A DNA stretch of 64,000 nucleotides from an uncultured Porphyromonadaceae bacterium (GTDB lineage Bacteria > Bacteroidota > Bacteroidia > Bacteroidales > Muribaculaceae): the NCBI GenBank assembly GCA_900540625.1, contig UQGP01000001.1, forward strand, positions 62,001 through 126,000, written 5' to 3'. Both the position numbers and the translations under genes were made by a program. The notes beneath the pieces are model-generated. The model was not told the DNA's origin and searched no databases. It worked only from the letters and a program-made list of their open reading frames with translations. The first letter of the stretch is position 1, and each line of letters begins with the position of its first letter. This document shows positions 44,827-53,740 of the stretch, piece by piece.

Positions 44827-45468
44827 TTATTTCCGCTGACTGCGCTCGTATTGCTCGCGCACGATTGTTGCCGTAGGCACGCCGTCGAGCCAGCGCCGCA
44901 TAGTGGGCACATCCAAGCTGTCCGACTGCGAATAATAGTCGCCCACGCGCAAACCTATGACGTAGGCTATGGGCGCGTCAAACATCGATTCGCGTCCGCT
45001 ATACGATGCCACTTCCGTAAGCTCGCCGGCCCAATTATCCAAATCGGTGGCAGCCTTGGCGCTCAGCTTCACCGACTTGTCCTTGCGACAACGCTCCATC
45101 TTGCGCCAAAAGTACAGCCAATCACGCGACAACGGATTGACAAACAGCAGTGTCCCGCCATCCACATAATATCGGAAAATACGCTTTATCTGCGGCTCGG
45201 ACACGGTGTCCATCATTCCGCGCGGTATGACCACTGCCTTGACCTCGGAGGCGTCCATCGAACGCACACAACGAAAATCGCTAAGCAGCGTCTCTTCGGC
45301 AGCGCTATATGTCGCCGCAGGCACGCACAAGGTCGGGACGGAGTCTGCCGCAGTGCTATCAGTCTTATTTTCAGCATTCTCACCATTCTTACCTTTGGTG
45401 GTACACGCGGTCACCGCCATCAAGAGTCCGACAATCGCAATTGCCGGATATTTGTATCGTAAGTTCAT
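44827..45468 (-). CDS. lipoprotein of unknown function
   Basis: 213 residues with a lipoprotein signal (IVGLLMAVTACTT), a short Asn/Ser/Asp-rich linker and a mixed alpha/beta domain with VKAVVIPRGMMDTV and DGGTLLFVNPLSRDW, reminiscent of the GATase-like fold of DUF4350-type proteins. I do not recognise the family for certain. Its start overlaps the stop of the exonuclease gene by 4 nt, so the two are made together. Confidence 0.7.
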   Translation of the reverse strand: MNLRYKYPAIAIVGLLMAVTACTTKGKNGENAENKTDSTAADSVPTLCVPAATYSAAEETLLSDFRCVRSMDASEVKAVVIPRGMMDTVSEPQIKRIFRYYVDGGTLLFVNPLSRDWLYFWRKMERCRKDKSVKLSAKAATDLDNWAGELTEVASYSGRESMFDAPIAYVIGLRVGDYYSQSDSLDVPTMRRWLDGVPTATIVREQYERSQRK

Positions 45469-46310
45469 ATCACTTTGAGTTTTTTCAGTTGTACATAGCA
45501 GTCGTGTACGGCACGTACATCGGCAGCGCCGTTATGGGCGTTTTCTAATTCGTGCCCGAATAGAATGTAGTACAATTCGGACAACCTCGGCCATTTGTAG
45601 ACATATTGGGGATGCGGTATGGCACAAAAAGCCGTAGACAACTTCATTGTGCACACCTTTGGCATACCGTCAAACATATCAGCCCGTTTGAGCCGACGAC
45701 ACTCGGCGCCGACGACATTACGGTCAAACCAAATATTGTGTCCCACCAGACGGACACAGCCCTTGGCATCAGCTGCAAGCGCATCGAGAGCCTCGGACAA
45801 ATCCACGCCTTCACGCAAAGCCGTGGCAGTGTCTATGCCATGAATATCGACTACTTCCTCCGGAATTATAAATCCGCACGGACGCACTATCATATCGCCA
45901 TCGCGCACAATCGTTCCGGCGGCGTCCACTACAAGCCAACTGAGGCGCACCATACGCGGCCAATTATCGGGACACTCGGTACACGGCACCTCGCTATTGA
46001 GCGCCAGTCCCGTAGTCTCGACATCGACCATCAGGGTCATCCCGGCGCGGACGGGTGCTCCATACGCGGCTTCGGCTTCTCCGACGACCGCGCTCGTATC
46101 GTCCTCGGCCATGTAATACTGCCTTAGCGGCGGCACACGTCGTACCGACTCGAACGCGGTCATCTTAGGCTCGGGCGCGGTATGCGCCTCCGACAAGTTG
46201 ACAGCCGCAGAACGATGTCGGCGTCGATGCCACCGGCGCCATATCGCAACAATAGCAAGGCACACAAGCGTGGTGCCCAACACTATAGTATATGTCGCGT
46301 TTTGTTCCAT
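45465..46310 (-). CDS. membrane-anchored DnaQ-like 3'-5' exonuclease
   Basis: 281 residues. The start was placed at the ATG just before a membrane helix (YTIVLGTTLVCLAIVAIW, residues ~7-25) followed by RRWHRRRHR, which sets the catalytic part in the cytoplasm. The DEDD exonuclease motifs are visible: VDVETTG, GHNIWFDRNV and AHNGAADVRAVHDC. The fold is shared by the proofreading subunit of DNA polymerase III and by RNase T. Membrane anchoring is unusual for this group. It is coupled by a 4-nt overlap to the lipoprotein gene. Confidence 0.82.
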   Translation of the reverse strand: MEQNATYTIVLGTTLVCLAIVAIWRRWHRRRHRSAAVNLSEAHTAPEPKMTAFESVRRVPPLRQYYMAEDDTSAVVGEAEAAYGAPVRAGMTLMVDVETTGLALNSEVPCTECPDNWPRMVRLSWLVVDAAGTIVRDGDMIVRPCGFIIPEEVVDIHGIDTATALREGVDLSEALDALAADAKGCVRLVGHNIWFDRNVVGAECRRLKRADMFDGMPKVCTMKLSTAFCAIPHPQYVYKWPRLSELYYILFGHELENAHNGAADVRAVHDCYVQLKKLKVI

Positions 46311-46373
46311 AGCGGATATGCTTGGTTTGATACAGCGCTTTGGCTGCATAAACATTTGAGTGCCAAAAGACAA

Positions 46374-46405
46374 AGAGAGCCGTCATCGCAGGGTGACAGC
46401 TCTCT
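46374..46405 (-). terminator. terminator of tRNA-Glu
   Basis: AGAGAGC (46374-46380) pairs with GCTCTCT (46399-46405), with an inner GTCA/TGAC stem. Read on the minus strand it is followed by TTTGTCTTTT. Confidence 0.7.
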
Positions 46406-46418
46406 GTATTCGGCGAGT

Positions 46419-46489
46419 AGCGAATTCGGGAATCGAACCCGAGTCTCCACCTTGAGAGGGTGGCGTGCTAGGCCACTACACTAAATCGC
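46419..46489 (-). tRNA. tRNA-Glu (anticodon CTC)
   Basis: The anticodon stem CCACC/GGTGG holds the loop CTCTCAA, giving anticodon CTC. The T arm is CGGGTTCGATTCCCG and the D arm starts AGTGTAGTGG. The acceptor stem GCGATTT/AATTCGC has one T-T mismatch. CCA is not encoded. Confidence 0.85.
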
Positions 46490-46504
46490 CGTGGTTTTAT
46501 GCCG

Positions 46505-46535
46505 CAAAGGTACGGCTTTTTCGCGACACAGCAAG
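46505..46535 (-). promoter_or_regulatory. promoter of tRNA-Glu
   Basis: On the minus strand CTTG, 19 nt, TACCTTTG, 16 nt before the tRNA. It shows that CTTG can serve as the -33 element in this genome. Confidence 0.6.
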
Positions 46536-46603
46536 GGGTAAACGCATTTTTCACCCCGTTTTAAGATTTTTTTTGAAAAAACCGAGGCATATGAGCATCG
46601 GCC

Positions 46604-46731
46604 TTTGGCCAAATAGTTGCGTAGCGTATGACCACCATCACATATCGTCAGACAGACACCGGCTACACAAACTATACAACGACATCCGACTCGCTTCGCG
46701 CAATTGTTGGCACTTCAATTATTTGGCCGAA
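46604..46731. repeat. 16-bp imperfect inverted repeat around the leader of the next gene
   Basis: TTTGGCCAAATAGTTG (46604-46619) and CAATTATTTGGCCGAA (46716-46731) are complementary at 14 of 16 positions, about 96 nt apart. The right arm contains the -33 TTTG of the promoter at 46722. Otherwise the 315-nt gap between tRNA-Glu and the next gene shows no gene. Confidence 0.45.
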
Positions 46732-46753
46732 TGCCACTTTCTGCGTAATTTTG
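46722..46753 (+). promoter_or_regulatory. promoter of the alpha/alpha-toroid gene
   Basis: TTTG (46722-46725), 20 nt, TAATTTTG (46746-46753), about 50 nt before the start codon. Confidence 0.65.
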
Positions 46754-46804
46754 CAATGCCTAAGAGGCACATCGCATCAGGCACAAACACACTGAACAAA
46801 GCAC

Positions 46805-48043
46805 ATGGACAAGCAATACCCTGAAGGGCTGGTGGAAGCCCTGACAACTCTGCACGACTACTGCGCCCGCAACGACTATAAAGGATGGGACCCCTACGAC
46901 GGACTCAATTCGCTCGTATTCCGCGCCATTCCGCTGATAGGCCGCAGCGCCATTATACGTCTGTGCTGGATTCAGCTTTTCAAGCGCTCGCCGCTGAACC
47001 TACGTCCTCTGTTGCTTGTACCCAAACAGCACAATGCCAAGGGAGTGGCTCTGGCCGTGCAAGCGCATTGCGAAATGTTTCACGCCGTCGAAGCCGATCC
47101 GTCATTGTCCGAAATTCTCGGTAGCAAAGACGCGCTTAAGGCCGAAATCAGCCGATTGTCTCAACTGCTTGTTTCACTGGCCACGCCCGGATTCAGCGGC
47201 CCGGCATGGGGTTATAATTTCCCCTGGCAATGCCGTCGCGAATTCCTCTTTCCGGCAGGGCAACCCACCGTCGTCGCCACCAATTTTGCCGTATGGGCGC
47301 TATTGGACGCCTACGACATCACCGGCGATGAGACACTGAAAGACACGGCATGTGCCGCCGCACGATTTGTCACCCAAGACTTGCGCCGCACACCGCACGC
47401 CGGCGGGGTCATCTTGTCCTACTCGGCGATGCCCGGCAACGACACCATATACAATGCCTCACTGTTGGGTTCGCGACTGCTCACGCGCATATACACCTAC
47501 ACCAAGGACGAAAGCCTGCTCGACCTGGCTCGTCAATCGCTGAAAGCCTGCGCCGCCGAGCAGCGCCCCGACGGCTCATGGACCTACGGCCTGAAGCCCG
47601 TCACCGGATGGATTGACTCGTTCCACACGGGATACAACCTTGACGCATACGCCGATTACGCGCGACTGACCGGAGATCACACTTACGACGAGGTGCTGCG
47701 TCACGGCCTCGAGTACTACACCGCCACATTCTTTGATGCTTCGGATGGCACACCCTCGTACTATCACGACAAGCGCTACCCCATAGACATCCATTGCCCC
47801 GGCCAACTTCCGGTGACACTGGACACGACCGACAGATATGACGAATATCGCCCGCTGGCGTTGAAAGTTCTTCGCTGGACATTGGACAATATGCGCCAAG
47901 GCGTCGGCACTTTTATGTATCAGAAGAAGCCCGGCATATCATCGCGCATCCCCTATATGCGGTGGTCGCTCACCTTCGAGCTGCGGTCATTGGCCGTAAC
48001 CCTACGTCGCGAGGCACAACGATGCGCAGCGACCGAGGAGTAA
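46805..48043 (+). CDS. alpha/alpha-toroid (six-hairpin glycosidase-like) protein, function unknown
   Basis: 412 residues with no signal peptide. The repeated helical hairpins, each with a conserved turn (GPAWGYNFPWQ, NFAVWALLDAYDITGD, PDGSWTYG, DSFHTGYNLDAYADYARLTGD), match the alpha/alpha-toroid fold of glycoside hydrolases and terpene cyclases. Related proteins are found in polysaccharide clusters and are sometimes mislabelled delta-aminolevulinic acid dehydratase. No catalytic acid pair could be assigned with confidence. It has its own promoter and is not in an obvious operon. The 259 nt after it hold only the probable pheS promoter region. Confidence 0.6.
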   Translation: MDKQYPEGLVEALTTLHDYCARNDYKGWDPYDGLNSLVFRAIPLIGRSAIIRLCWIQLFKRSPLNLRPLLLVPKQHNAKGVALAVQAHCEMFHAVEADPSLSEILGSKDALKAEISRLSQLLVSLATPGFSGPAWGYNFPWQCRREFLFPAGQPTVVATNFAVWALLDAYDITGDETLKDTACAAARFVTQDLRRTPHAGGVILSYSAMPGNDTIYNASLLGSRLLTRIYTYTKDESLLDLARQSLKACAAEQRPDGSWTYGLKPVTGWIDSFHTGYNLDAYADYARLTGDHTYDEVLRHGLEYYTATFFDASDGTPSYYHDKRYPIDIHCPGQLPVTLDTTDRYDEYRPLALKVLRWTLDNMRQGVGTFMYQKKPGISSRIPYMRWSLTFELRSLAVTLRREAQRCAATEE

Positions 48044-48238
48044 GCCGACGCCCTCAAAACGTCGTCCATTCTTTTCCGGGAAGACAATCAGCAATAAATC
48101 CCAAAGGGAGAAAAACTACAATAGAAAAGCAGGCCGAAATCGACCATTATTCGCCCTCAATCGGCTGTTTCGCGCCATTGCAGCGCGAAAGGCCGCGAAA
48201 AAGCGGCAAGACAATATCACTATTTGCGGAAATTTCAG

Positions 48239-48246
48239 TACCTTTG
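48239..48246 (+). promoter_or_regulatory. probable -7 box of pheS
   Basis: TACCTTTG lies 56 nt before the start codon. A TTTG occurs upstream but only 12 nt away, so the -33 element is unclear. Confidence 0.4.
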
Positions 48247-48302
48247 CACGATAAAACCCACCGGGACATACAACGCACCCGGCCTTAACACATTTCTCAG
48301 CA

Positions 48303-49322
48303 ATGAAGCAACGCATAGAGAACCTCAGCAAAGAAATACAGGCACTGACAGCCTCCACCCCCACAGAGGTAGAGGAACTGCGCATCAAATACCTCAGCAA
48401 AAAAGGCCTAATCGCCTCGCTTTTCAACGACTTCCGCACCGTCCCCGCCGACCAAAAGAAGGAAATGGGACAGCTGCTCAACCGGCTCAAAGACCTCGCG
48501 ACAGACACCATCAACGGCCTTCGCGATGCCCTGTCATCCAAAGACGAACTGCCGGCAGGTCTTGACCTGACGCGCACACCTTCGCCTATACCTATGGGCA
48601 CACGTCACCCGCTGAGCCTCGTCCGCGAAGAAATCGTTGACATCTTCCGCCGCCTGGGTTTCACCATCGCCGAAGGCCCGGAAATCGAAGACGATTGGCA
48701 CGTATTCTCTTCGCTGAATTTCGCGCCTGACCACCCTGCACGCGATATGCAGGATACCTTCTTCATACAGCGCAGCCCCGACGTGCTGCTTCGCACGCAC
48801 ACCTCATCGGTGCAGACCCGCGTAATGGAGCATACCCAGCCGCCTATCCGCATCATCTGCCCCGGACGCGTCTATCGCAACGAGGCCATCTCGGCACGTG
48901 CCCACTGCTTCTTCCATCAAGTCGAGGCTTTGTATGTAGACAAGGGTGTCAGCTTTGCAGACCTGCGTCAGACACTGCTGTACTTCGCCCGCGAAATGTT
49001 CGGAGCCGACACCAAGATACGCTTGCGCCCCAGCTACTTTCCCTTCACCGAACCGTCTGCCGAAATGGACATCAGCTGTGATCTGTGCGGCGGCAAGGGC
49101 TGCAGCTTCTGCAAAGGTAGCGGATGGGTCGAAATTCTCGGCTGCGGTATGGTGGACCCCAACGTCCTCGAGGCCTGCGGTATAGACTCGAAGGTCTACA
49201 CCGGCTTCGCATTGGGTATGGGCATCGAACGCATCACCAACCTCAAGTATCGCGTCAAGGATCTGCGCATGTTCTCCGAAAACGACACTCGTTTCTTGGA
49301 CGAATTTGCGGGCGCACACTGA
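48303..49322 (+). CDS. pheS: phenylalanyl-tRNA synthetase alpha subunit
   Basis: 339 residues. The N-terminal coiled coil is followed by the class II catalytic core: motif 2 around RICPGRVYRNEAISARAH (close to that sequence), the phenylalanine-binding FPFTEPSAEMD and motif 3 GFALGMGIERI. A CDLCGGKGCSFCKGSGW cysteine cluster sits before motif 3, a feature of the Bacteroidetes branch. It pairs with PheT, which is not in the window, so pheS and pheT are not adjacent here. Confidence 0.97.
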   Translation: MKQRIENLSKEIQALTASTPTEVEELRIKYLSKKGLIASLFNDFRTVPADQKKEMGQLLNRLKDLATDTINGLRDALSSKDELPAGLDLTRTPSPIPMGTRHPLSLVREEIVDIFRRLGFTIAEGPEIEDDWHVFSSLNFAPDHPARDMQDTFFIQRSPDVLLRTHTSSVQTRVMEHTQPPIRIICPGRVYRNEAISARAHCFFHQVEALYVDKGVSFADLRQTLLYFAREMFGADTKIRLRPSYFPFTEPSAEMDISCDLCGGKGCSFCKGSGWVEILGCGMVDPNVLEACGIDSKVYTGFALGMGIERITNLKYRVKDLRMFSENDTRFLDEFAGAH

Positions 49323-49445
49323 TACGCCATACCGAGCGCCGTCTCCGCCCCGCATCCTCAATCCACAGCACGATGCACTGCGGAGACGCCGACCGATTGA
49401 GACCACAACCCAATTCCTCCTATATTTCTTTCAGCGTCTGACACC

Positions 49446-49823
49446 ATGTTCCACTGCTTGTTGGTTTTTCTCGGAGGCGGCATAGGTTCGTTATGCCGCT
49501 ACGGCATACAACACTTGGGCATCTGTGGAGCTTCATTTTTCTATACACTGACAGCCAATATCTCGGGCTGTCTCGCCATAGGTATAGTATGGGCATTGCT
49601 GGATGCATGGCATGCGGACAAAGCCTGGAGTCTGCTGCTAATCACCGGTTTTTTGGGCGGATATACAACCTTCTCGGCATTTTCGTTGGACGTGGCGCAT
49701 CTTGTCCAAGAGGGTAAGGCCCTCACGGCAGCCGCTTACGTGGCAGCAAGCGTGCTCGGCAGCTTGGCCGCTTGCGGCATCGGATTGTACGCCACTCAAC
49801 GCATAATACGCTTATTTGCATGA
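49446..49823 (+). CDS. crcB: CrcB/Fluc fluoride channel
   Basis: 125 residues with four hydrophobic helices. The beginning FLGGGIGSLCRYGI, the helix-breaking GFLGGYTTFSAFSLD and the family length are diagnostic of Fluc channels, which export fluoride as antiparallel dimers. It is encoded as a single gene, so a homodimer is expected. The stop overlaps the start of nth by 4 nt. No fluoride riboswitch was recognised in the 123 nt upstream. Confidence 0.92.
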   Translation: MFHCLLVFLGGGIGSLCRYGIQHLGICGASFFYTLTANISGCLAIGIVWALLDAWHADKAWSLLLITGFLGGYTTFSAFSLDVAHLVQEGKALTAAAYVAASVLGSLAACGIGLYATQRIIRLFA

Positions 49824-50482
49824 ACATCAACGATAGATACCGCCAAGTCCTCGAAAGGCTCGACCGCGAAATTCCGATGCCGGAGACCGAACTGCATTAC
49901 GCCAACGGCTATCAGCTGCTCACGGCCGTGATATTGTCGGCCCAATGTACTGACAAGCGCGTAAATATGATTACCCCGGCACTCTTTGCCGCCTTCCCCA
50001 CCGCCAAGTCTTTGGCCGAGGCGGACACCGCCGAAATATACGAATACATCAAATCGGTATCCTATCCCAACAATAAGGCCAAATCATTATCCGGGATGGC
50101 CAAGGCGCTCACCCAACGCTTCGGAGGCAATGTTCCCGACAACATGGACGACCTGCTCGGCATCCCGGGCGTAGGCCGCAAAACGGCCAACGTCATTCTG
50201 GCAGTCCTCTACGGACAAGCCGCTATGGCAGTGGACACTCACGTCTTTCGCGTAAGCAACCGCATAGGACTGACCGACAACTCACGCACCCCCGTCGAAA
50301 CCGAGCGCACACTCATGCGCCACATCCCGGCCCGATTGGTACCGAAGGCCCATCATTGGCTCATACTGCACGGTCGATACGTCTGCAAGGCTCGTCGCCC
50401 CGACTGCGACCGGTGCTACCTCACCGACCTGTGCAAATACTACGCGCACACCGAACGCTCGAAAGGCACAAACAACAGCTAA
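49820..50482 (+). CDS. nth: endonuclease III
   Basis: 220 residues. The helix-hairpin-helix LLGIPGVGRKTANVIL holds the catalytic lysine, and VDTHVFRVSNR the catalytic aspartate. The 4Fe-4S cluster is C-x6-C-x2-C-x5-C near the C-terminus. It removes oxidised pyrimidines and cuts the abasic site. I start at the ATG overlapping the crcB stop; 16 further codons are open upstream but would give an out-of-family start. Confidence 0.95.
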   Translation: MNINDRYRQVLERLDREIPMPETELHYANGYQLLTAVILSAQCTDKRVNMITPALFAAFPTAKSLAEADTAEIYEYIKSVSYPNNKAKSLSGMAKALTQRFGGNVPDNMDDLLGIPGVGRKTANVILAVLYGQAAMAVDTHVFRVSNRIGLTDNSRTPVETERTLMRHIPARLVPKAHHWLILHGRYVCKARRPDCDRCYLTDLCKYYAHTERSKGTNNS

Positions 50483-50492
50483 ACCACTCGCC

Positions 50493-51188
50493 ATGGAACC
50501 CGTAGAGGAAACCACCTTCATCGTCATCATCGAAATTCTGGGAACAATATCGTTCGCCATCTCCGGTATACGATTGGCAGCCGCCAAGAACTTTGACTGG
50601 TTCGGCGCATACGTCATAGGCTTGGTCACGGCCATAGGCGGCGGAACATTGCGCGATGTCTTGATTCAAGCTCCGGTATTCTGGATGGTATCCTGGCACT
50701 ACCTGGCTGTCACGGGACTGTCACTGCTCACAGTGCTGATATTCAAGAGAGCTCTTGTCGGCGGATTTCGCACACTATTCCTATTTGACGCCATCGGACT
50801 TGCGCTGTTTGTGGTCATAGGCATCGAAAAATCGCTCACCTATAATTACCCGATGTGGGTGGCCATCACCATGGGCATCATCACCGGATCTTTCGGCGGC
50901 GTATGTCGCGATATACTCATCAACGAGGTCCCGCTGTTTTTTTGCAAAGACATTTACGCCACCGCCTGCCTTGCCGGCGGAATAGTGTATTGGCTGATAT
51001 GGCTGACAGGACTGCCATCTATTGTTGCCCAGGTGCTTTGCGCCGCAACCGTCATCGGCTTGCGCATACTTGCCTTCAAGTACAATTGGTCTCTGCCCGC
51101 GCTCAAGGTCAAGCCCGAAAACCTCCCGAAGGATGACAATCTCGGCACCGGCGATTCATCCCTAAAATCAAACGACAATGACAATTAA
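50493..51188 (+). CDS. TRIC cation channel family protein (UPF0126)
   Basis: 231 residues with seven hydrophobic segments and two repeats of the UPF0126 unit, marked by AIGGGTLRDVLI and GSFGGVCRDILINEVPLFF. These form trimeric potassium-permeable channels related to TRIC of animals. The C-terminal ~25 residues are polar. It follows nth by 10 nt and overlaps the next gene by 11 nt. Confidence 0.9.
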   Translation: MEPVEETTFIVIIEILGTISFAISGIRLAAAKNFDWFGAYVIGLVTAIGGGTLRDVLIQAPVFWMVSWHYLAVTGLSLLTVLIFKRALVGGFRTLFLFDAIGLALFVVIGIEKSLTYNYPMWVAITMGIITGSFGGVCRDILINEVPLFFCKDIYATACLAGGIVYWLIWLTGLPSIVAQVLCAATVIGLRILAFKYNWSLPALKVKPENLPKDDNLGTGDSSLKSNDNDN

Positions 51189-51615
51189 CCACGACAAACC
51201 CCTGATACAGCTGGCCAAATACGCCATTGTAGGCGTTATGAACACGCTGCTTACCCTGGCTGTTATATTTATATGCAAATCGCTATTGGGCGTCAATCCA
51301 TACATATCCAACGCCTTAGGCTATATCGTAGGACTCATCAACTCCTTCCTGTGGAATCGAGCATGGGTATTCCGACGCCGCGACGGCAAGTTGTCGCGCC
51401 AAGCGATATTGTTCCTTGTCGGCTTTGCCGTATGCTACGGGCTGCAATTCTTCACCGTTTGGAGTCTCAACCAATCCTCTTTCGGCGAAATCGAAATTCA
51501 GATTTTAAGCTTCACCCTTTCGGGATACGGCATAGCTACACTCATCGGCAATGTAGTATACACCGTATGCAACTTCATATTCAACAGACTTTTCACCTTC
51601 AGCCGCCGCAAATAA
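51178..51615 (+). CDS. GtrA-family membrane protein
   Basis: 145 residues with four membrane helices. KYAIVGVMNTLLTLAV, NALGYIVGLINSFLWNRAWVF and the final FIFNRLFTF are the usual GtrA signatures. GtrA-type proteins help move lipid-linked sugars across the inner membrane and occur in cell-surface glycan synthesis. It overlaps the TRIC gene by 11 nt; the partner glycosyltransferase is not beside it. Confidence 0.88.
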   Translation: MTINHDKPLIQLAKYAIVGVMNTLLTLAVIFICKSLLGVNPYISNALGYIVGLINSFLWNRAWVFRRRDGKLSRQAILFLVGFAVCYGLQFFTVWSLNQSSFGEIEIQILSFTLSGYGIATLIGNVVYTVCNFIFNRLFTFSRRK

Positions 51616-51648
51616 TACGGCGTCCGGCACATATCACAACCCCATACT

Positions 51649-52101
51649 ATGCAACAACTCGTCAAGAAACATTTGGCACTGCTATTGGTGCTCCTCGTTT
51701 CAATGGCTACGTTCACATCTTGCGATGACGACGAAGGTTATGCCATTGACCCTCGCGACCTCCCCTCTCAGGCTTGGGACTTCCTGGACTACTACTATTA
51801 TGACATCCCGGTCGTCGAAGCATTCTATTACGGCAGCGGCTCGGACGGATATTATCGCGTCAACCTCGCCGACGGTACCGGTGTAGGCTTTGATGCTTGG
51901 GGCAAATGGTACTTCGTATCCGCCCCCTGGGACACGAGCGTTCCGGCAGGCATCGTACCGCCGCGTATCATCAATTTTGTCGGATACTACTATCCCTACG
52001 AAGCCATTGTCAGCATTACCATCACCGGATACGGATACGATATCACCCTATCCAACGGTACGGATCTGTCCTTCGACATATACGGCGAGGTACTCGATTA
52101 G
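51649..52101 (+). CDS. PepSY-like (DUF2874) lipoprotein
   Basis: 150 residues with a lipoprotein signal (LVSMATFTSCDDD) and two PepSY-like beta-alpha-beta repeats (VVEAFYYGSGSDGYYRVNL... and AIVSITITGYGYDITLSNG), rich in tyrosine. Such small envelope proteins resemble beta-lactamase-inhibitor-like folds; their function is not known. It is followed by a terminator shared with the convergent regulator gene. Confidence 0.75.
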   Translation: MQQLVKKHLALLLVLLVSMATFTSCDDDEGYAIDPRDLPSQAWDFLDYYYYDIPVVEAFYYGSGSDGYYRVNLADGTGVGFDAWGKWYFVSAPWDTSVPAGIVPPRIINFVGYYYPYEAIVSITITGYGYDITLSNGTDLSFDIYGEVLD

Positions 52102-52173
52102 ACGCTGACACTCATCCATTTACTTGACCGAGGCGCGACATTTCGGCCACACCTCAATCAAGCACGACAAAAT

Positions 52174-52215
52174 ACATACGGCATACAGCCCGATACTCGA
52201 GCGTATGCCGTATGT
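52174..52215. terminator. bidirectional terminator between convergent genes
   Basis: ACATACGGCATAC (52174-52186) is exactly complementary to 52203-52215. GTTTTCT follows on the + strand, and ATTTTGT follows on the minus strand. Confidence 0.75.
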
Positions 52216-52268
52216 GTTTTCTATTTAAGCTATTGCAGTCCGGCAAGCTCAATAACGGCCTGCGTCAC

Positions 52269-52736
52269 TCATCGTGCCGACTCTTCGAGACCGACCTGAC
52301 GCGTGAATGCCTCGTCAAAGCATATCAAAGTCTCTGTCTGCGAGGCAAATTTGGCGTGAATATTGGACTGCAAAAGTTGAAACAAATGTTCGTTGTCTCG
52401 AGCCATAATGCGTATCAGCAGGTCATAGCGCCCGGACGTTACATTGCAGCTCACCACCTCAGGGATGGCGCGCAGTATTTCGATGACCTCACGAATCTTG
52501 GACGGTTCCATAAGATGAATGCCTACAAATGCCGAAATCTTATAGCCTAAAGCCTCGGGATTGACCACGCAATCCCAGCGACGAATCACGCCGTTGGCCA
52601 CAAGTCGTTTGATGCGCTGATGAATGGCCGCGCCCGAGAGATCGCACACGCGAGCTATTTCTTGGAACGACTCACGAGCATTGGTCGCAAGCAGCCCCAG
52701 TATCTTCAAATCCAAGCTGTCAAATTGTCTTTCCAT
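52269..52736 (-). CDS. Lrp/AsnC-family transcription regulator
   Basis: 155 residues. An N-terminal winged helix-turn-helix (DSLDLKILGLLATNARESF, then LSGAAIHQRIKRLVANGVI) is followed by an Lrp ligand-binding (RAM) domain with GYKISAFVGIHL and the VSCNVTSGRYDLLIRI motif. It would regulate amino-acid or nitrogen-related genes; its targets are unknown. The start is at the family-typical MERQFDSLD; 47 open codons upstream are not used. Confidence 0.93.
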   Translation of the reverse strand: MERQFDSLDLKILGLLATNARESFQEIARVCDLSGAAIHQRIKRLVANGVIRRWDCVVNPEALGYKISAFVGIHLMEPSKIREVIEILRAIPEVVSCNVTSGRYDLLIRIMARDNEHLFQLLQSNIHAKFASQTETLICFDEAFTRQVGLEESAR

Positions 52737-53163
52737 GAAAATTTTCTGTTCTGAAAGTAGTAAAAGGATTATGCAAATTGCAGATGTAACTGATGTGTCG
52801 ATAATTGCACTGCAAATATCGAAACTTATTCGTAAACCGCAAAGACCCCATTGCCAATTTTGCACAATTCTTTGCACTTACACGCCGAAATAAGCAAATT
52901 CTAACAATCTCGCATCGGATGATCGCACCCGAGAAAGCCTTCTAAGGCCGTTCGACGCTTAAATTCAGAGGCGTTATCGACTGCCCGAACCGTGTATGCC
53001 GACCTTCCAATCCACATTTCGCGAGAAAAAAAATCAGATTTCGCCTAAAATGTTTGTCAAAACCAAAAATGATTTACTAATTTCGCATTGTCATTCGACG
53101 GGTACCGGCAACCAAGCCCGAACCCCGATGGCACAACAATTCGTAACCAATAGACTTAAGTAT

Positions 53164-53718
53164 ATGATTTTCAATTTTCGCTTAGTTTCGGACGAAGTAG
53201 ACAACTTCAAGAGAGAAATCGAGATAGACGCCGACGACACCTTCCTCGACCTCAGGAACGCCATCTGCGATGCCGTGCAATACGACCGCTCGGAGATGTG
53301 CTCGTTCTTCCTGTGCGATGACAGCTGGGAAAAAGAGAAAGAAATCACGTTGGAAGACATGGGCACAGATAGTGACGAAGACACCTACTTGATGGACGAA
53401 TGTATCCTCAGCGATTACATCGACGACGAGGGCCAAAAGTTGATGTTTGTCTTCGACTACCTGACCGACCGCGCCTTCTTCCTCCAACTCAAAAAAATCA
53501 TAACCGGCAAGTCGCTCAAAGACCCCGTATGCACCCTGTCCATGGGCAAAGCCCCTGAACAGCATATCGATATGAAGCGCTTCGAAGCCGACATCGATGC
53601 CAAAGCCGCAAAACAGGCTTCCATCGAAGACTTCGGCGAGGACTTCGATGAAGAAGGTTACAACGAAGACGAATTCGACCCCGAAGGCTTCTCCGACCTC
53701 ACTTTTGACGAACATTGA
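53164..53718 (+). CDS. pRiA4b ORF-3-like (IS1096 passenger-type) protein
   Basis: 184 residues. The first ~110 residues (NFRLVSDEVDNFKREIEID, DLRNAICDAVQYD, FFLCDDSWEKEKEI) match the plasmid pRiA4b ORF-3 fold, a beta-grasp-like domain also found as an IS passenger. The C-terminus is strongly acidic. I start at the ATG directly before the domain; 56 codons open upstream do not look like protein. Upstream, TTTG at 53053 and TAATTTCG at 53078 give a weak promoter. No insertion sequence is near. The 240 nt between the Lrp gene and this promoter contain nothing else I can name. Confidence 0.75.
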   Translation: MIFNFRLVSDEVDNFKREIEIDADDTFLDLRNAICDAVQYDRSEMCSFFLCDDSWEKEKEITLEDMGTDSDEDTYLMDECILSDYIDDEGQKLMFVFDYLTDRAFFLQLKKIITGKSLKDPVCTLSMGKAPEQHIDMKRFEADIDAKAAKQASIEDFGEDFDEEGYNEDEFDPEGFSDLTFDEH

Positions 53719-53740
53719 ACACTCTAAGGCTCGACCCCGT

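Noticed and set aside
49323..49445. Fluoride riboswitch before crcB
   Set aside because: The conserved pseudoknot elements could not be recognised in the 123-nt gap.
53164..53718. Insertion sequence carrying the pRiA4b ORF-3-like gene
   Set aside because: No transposase and no terminal inverted repeats were found around it.
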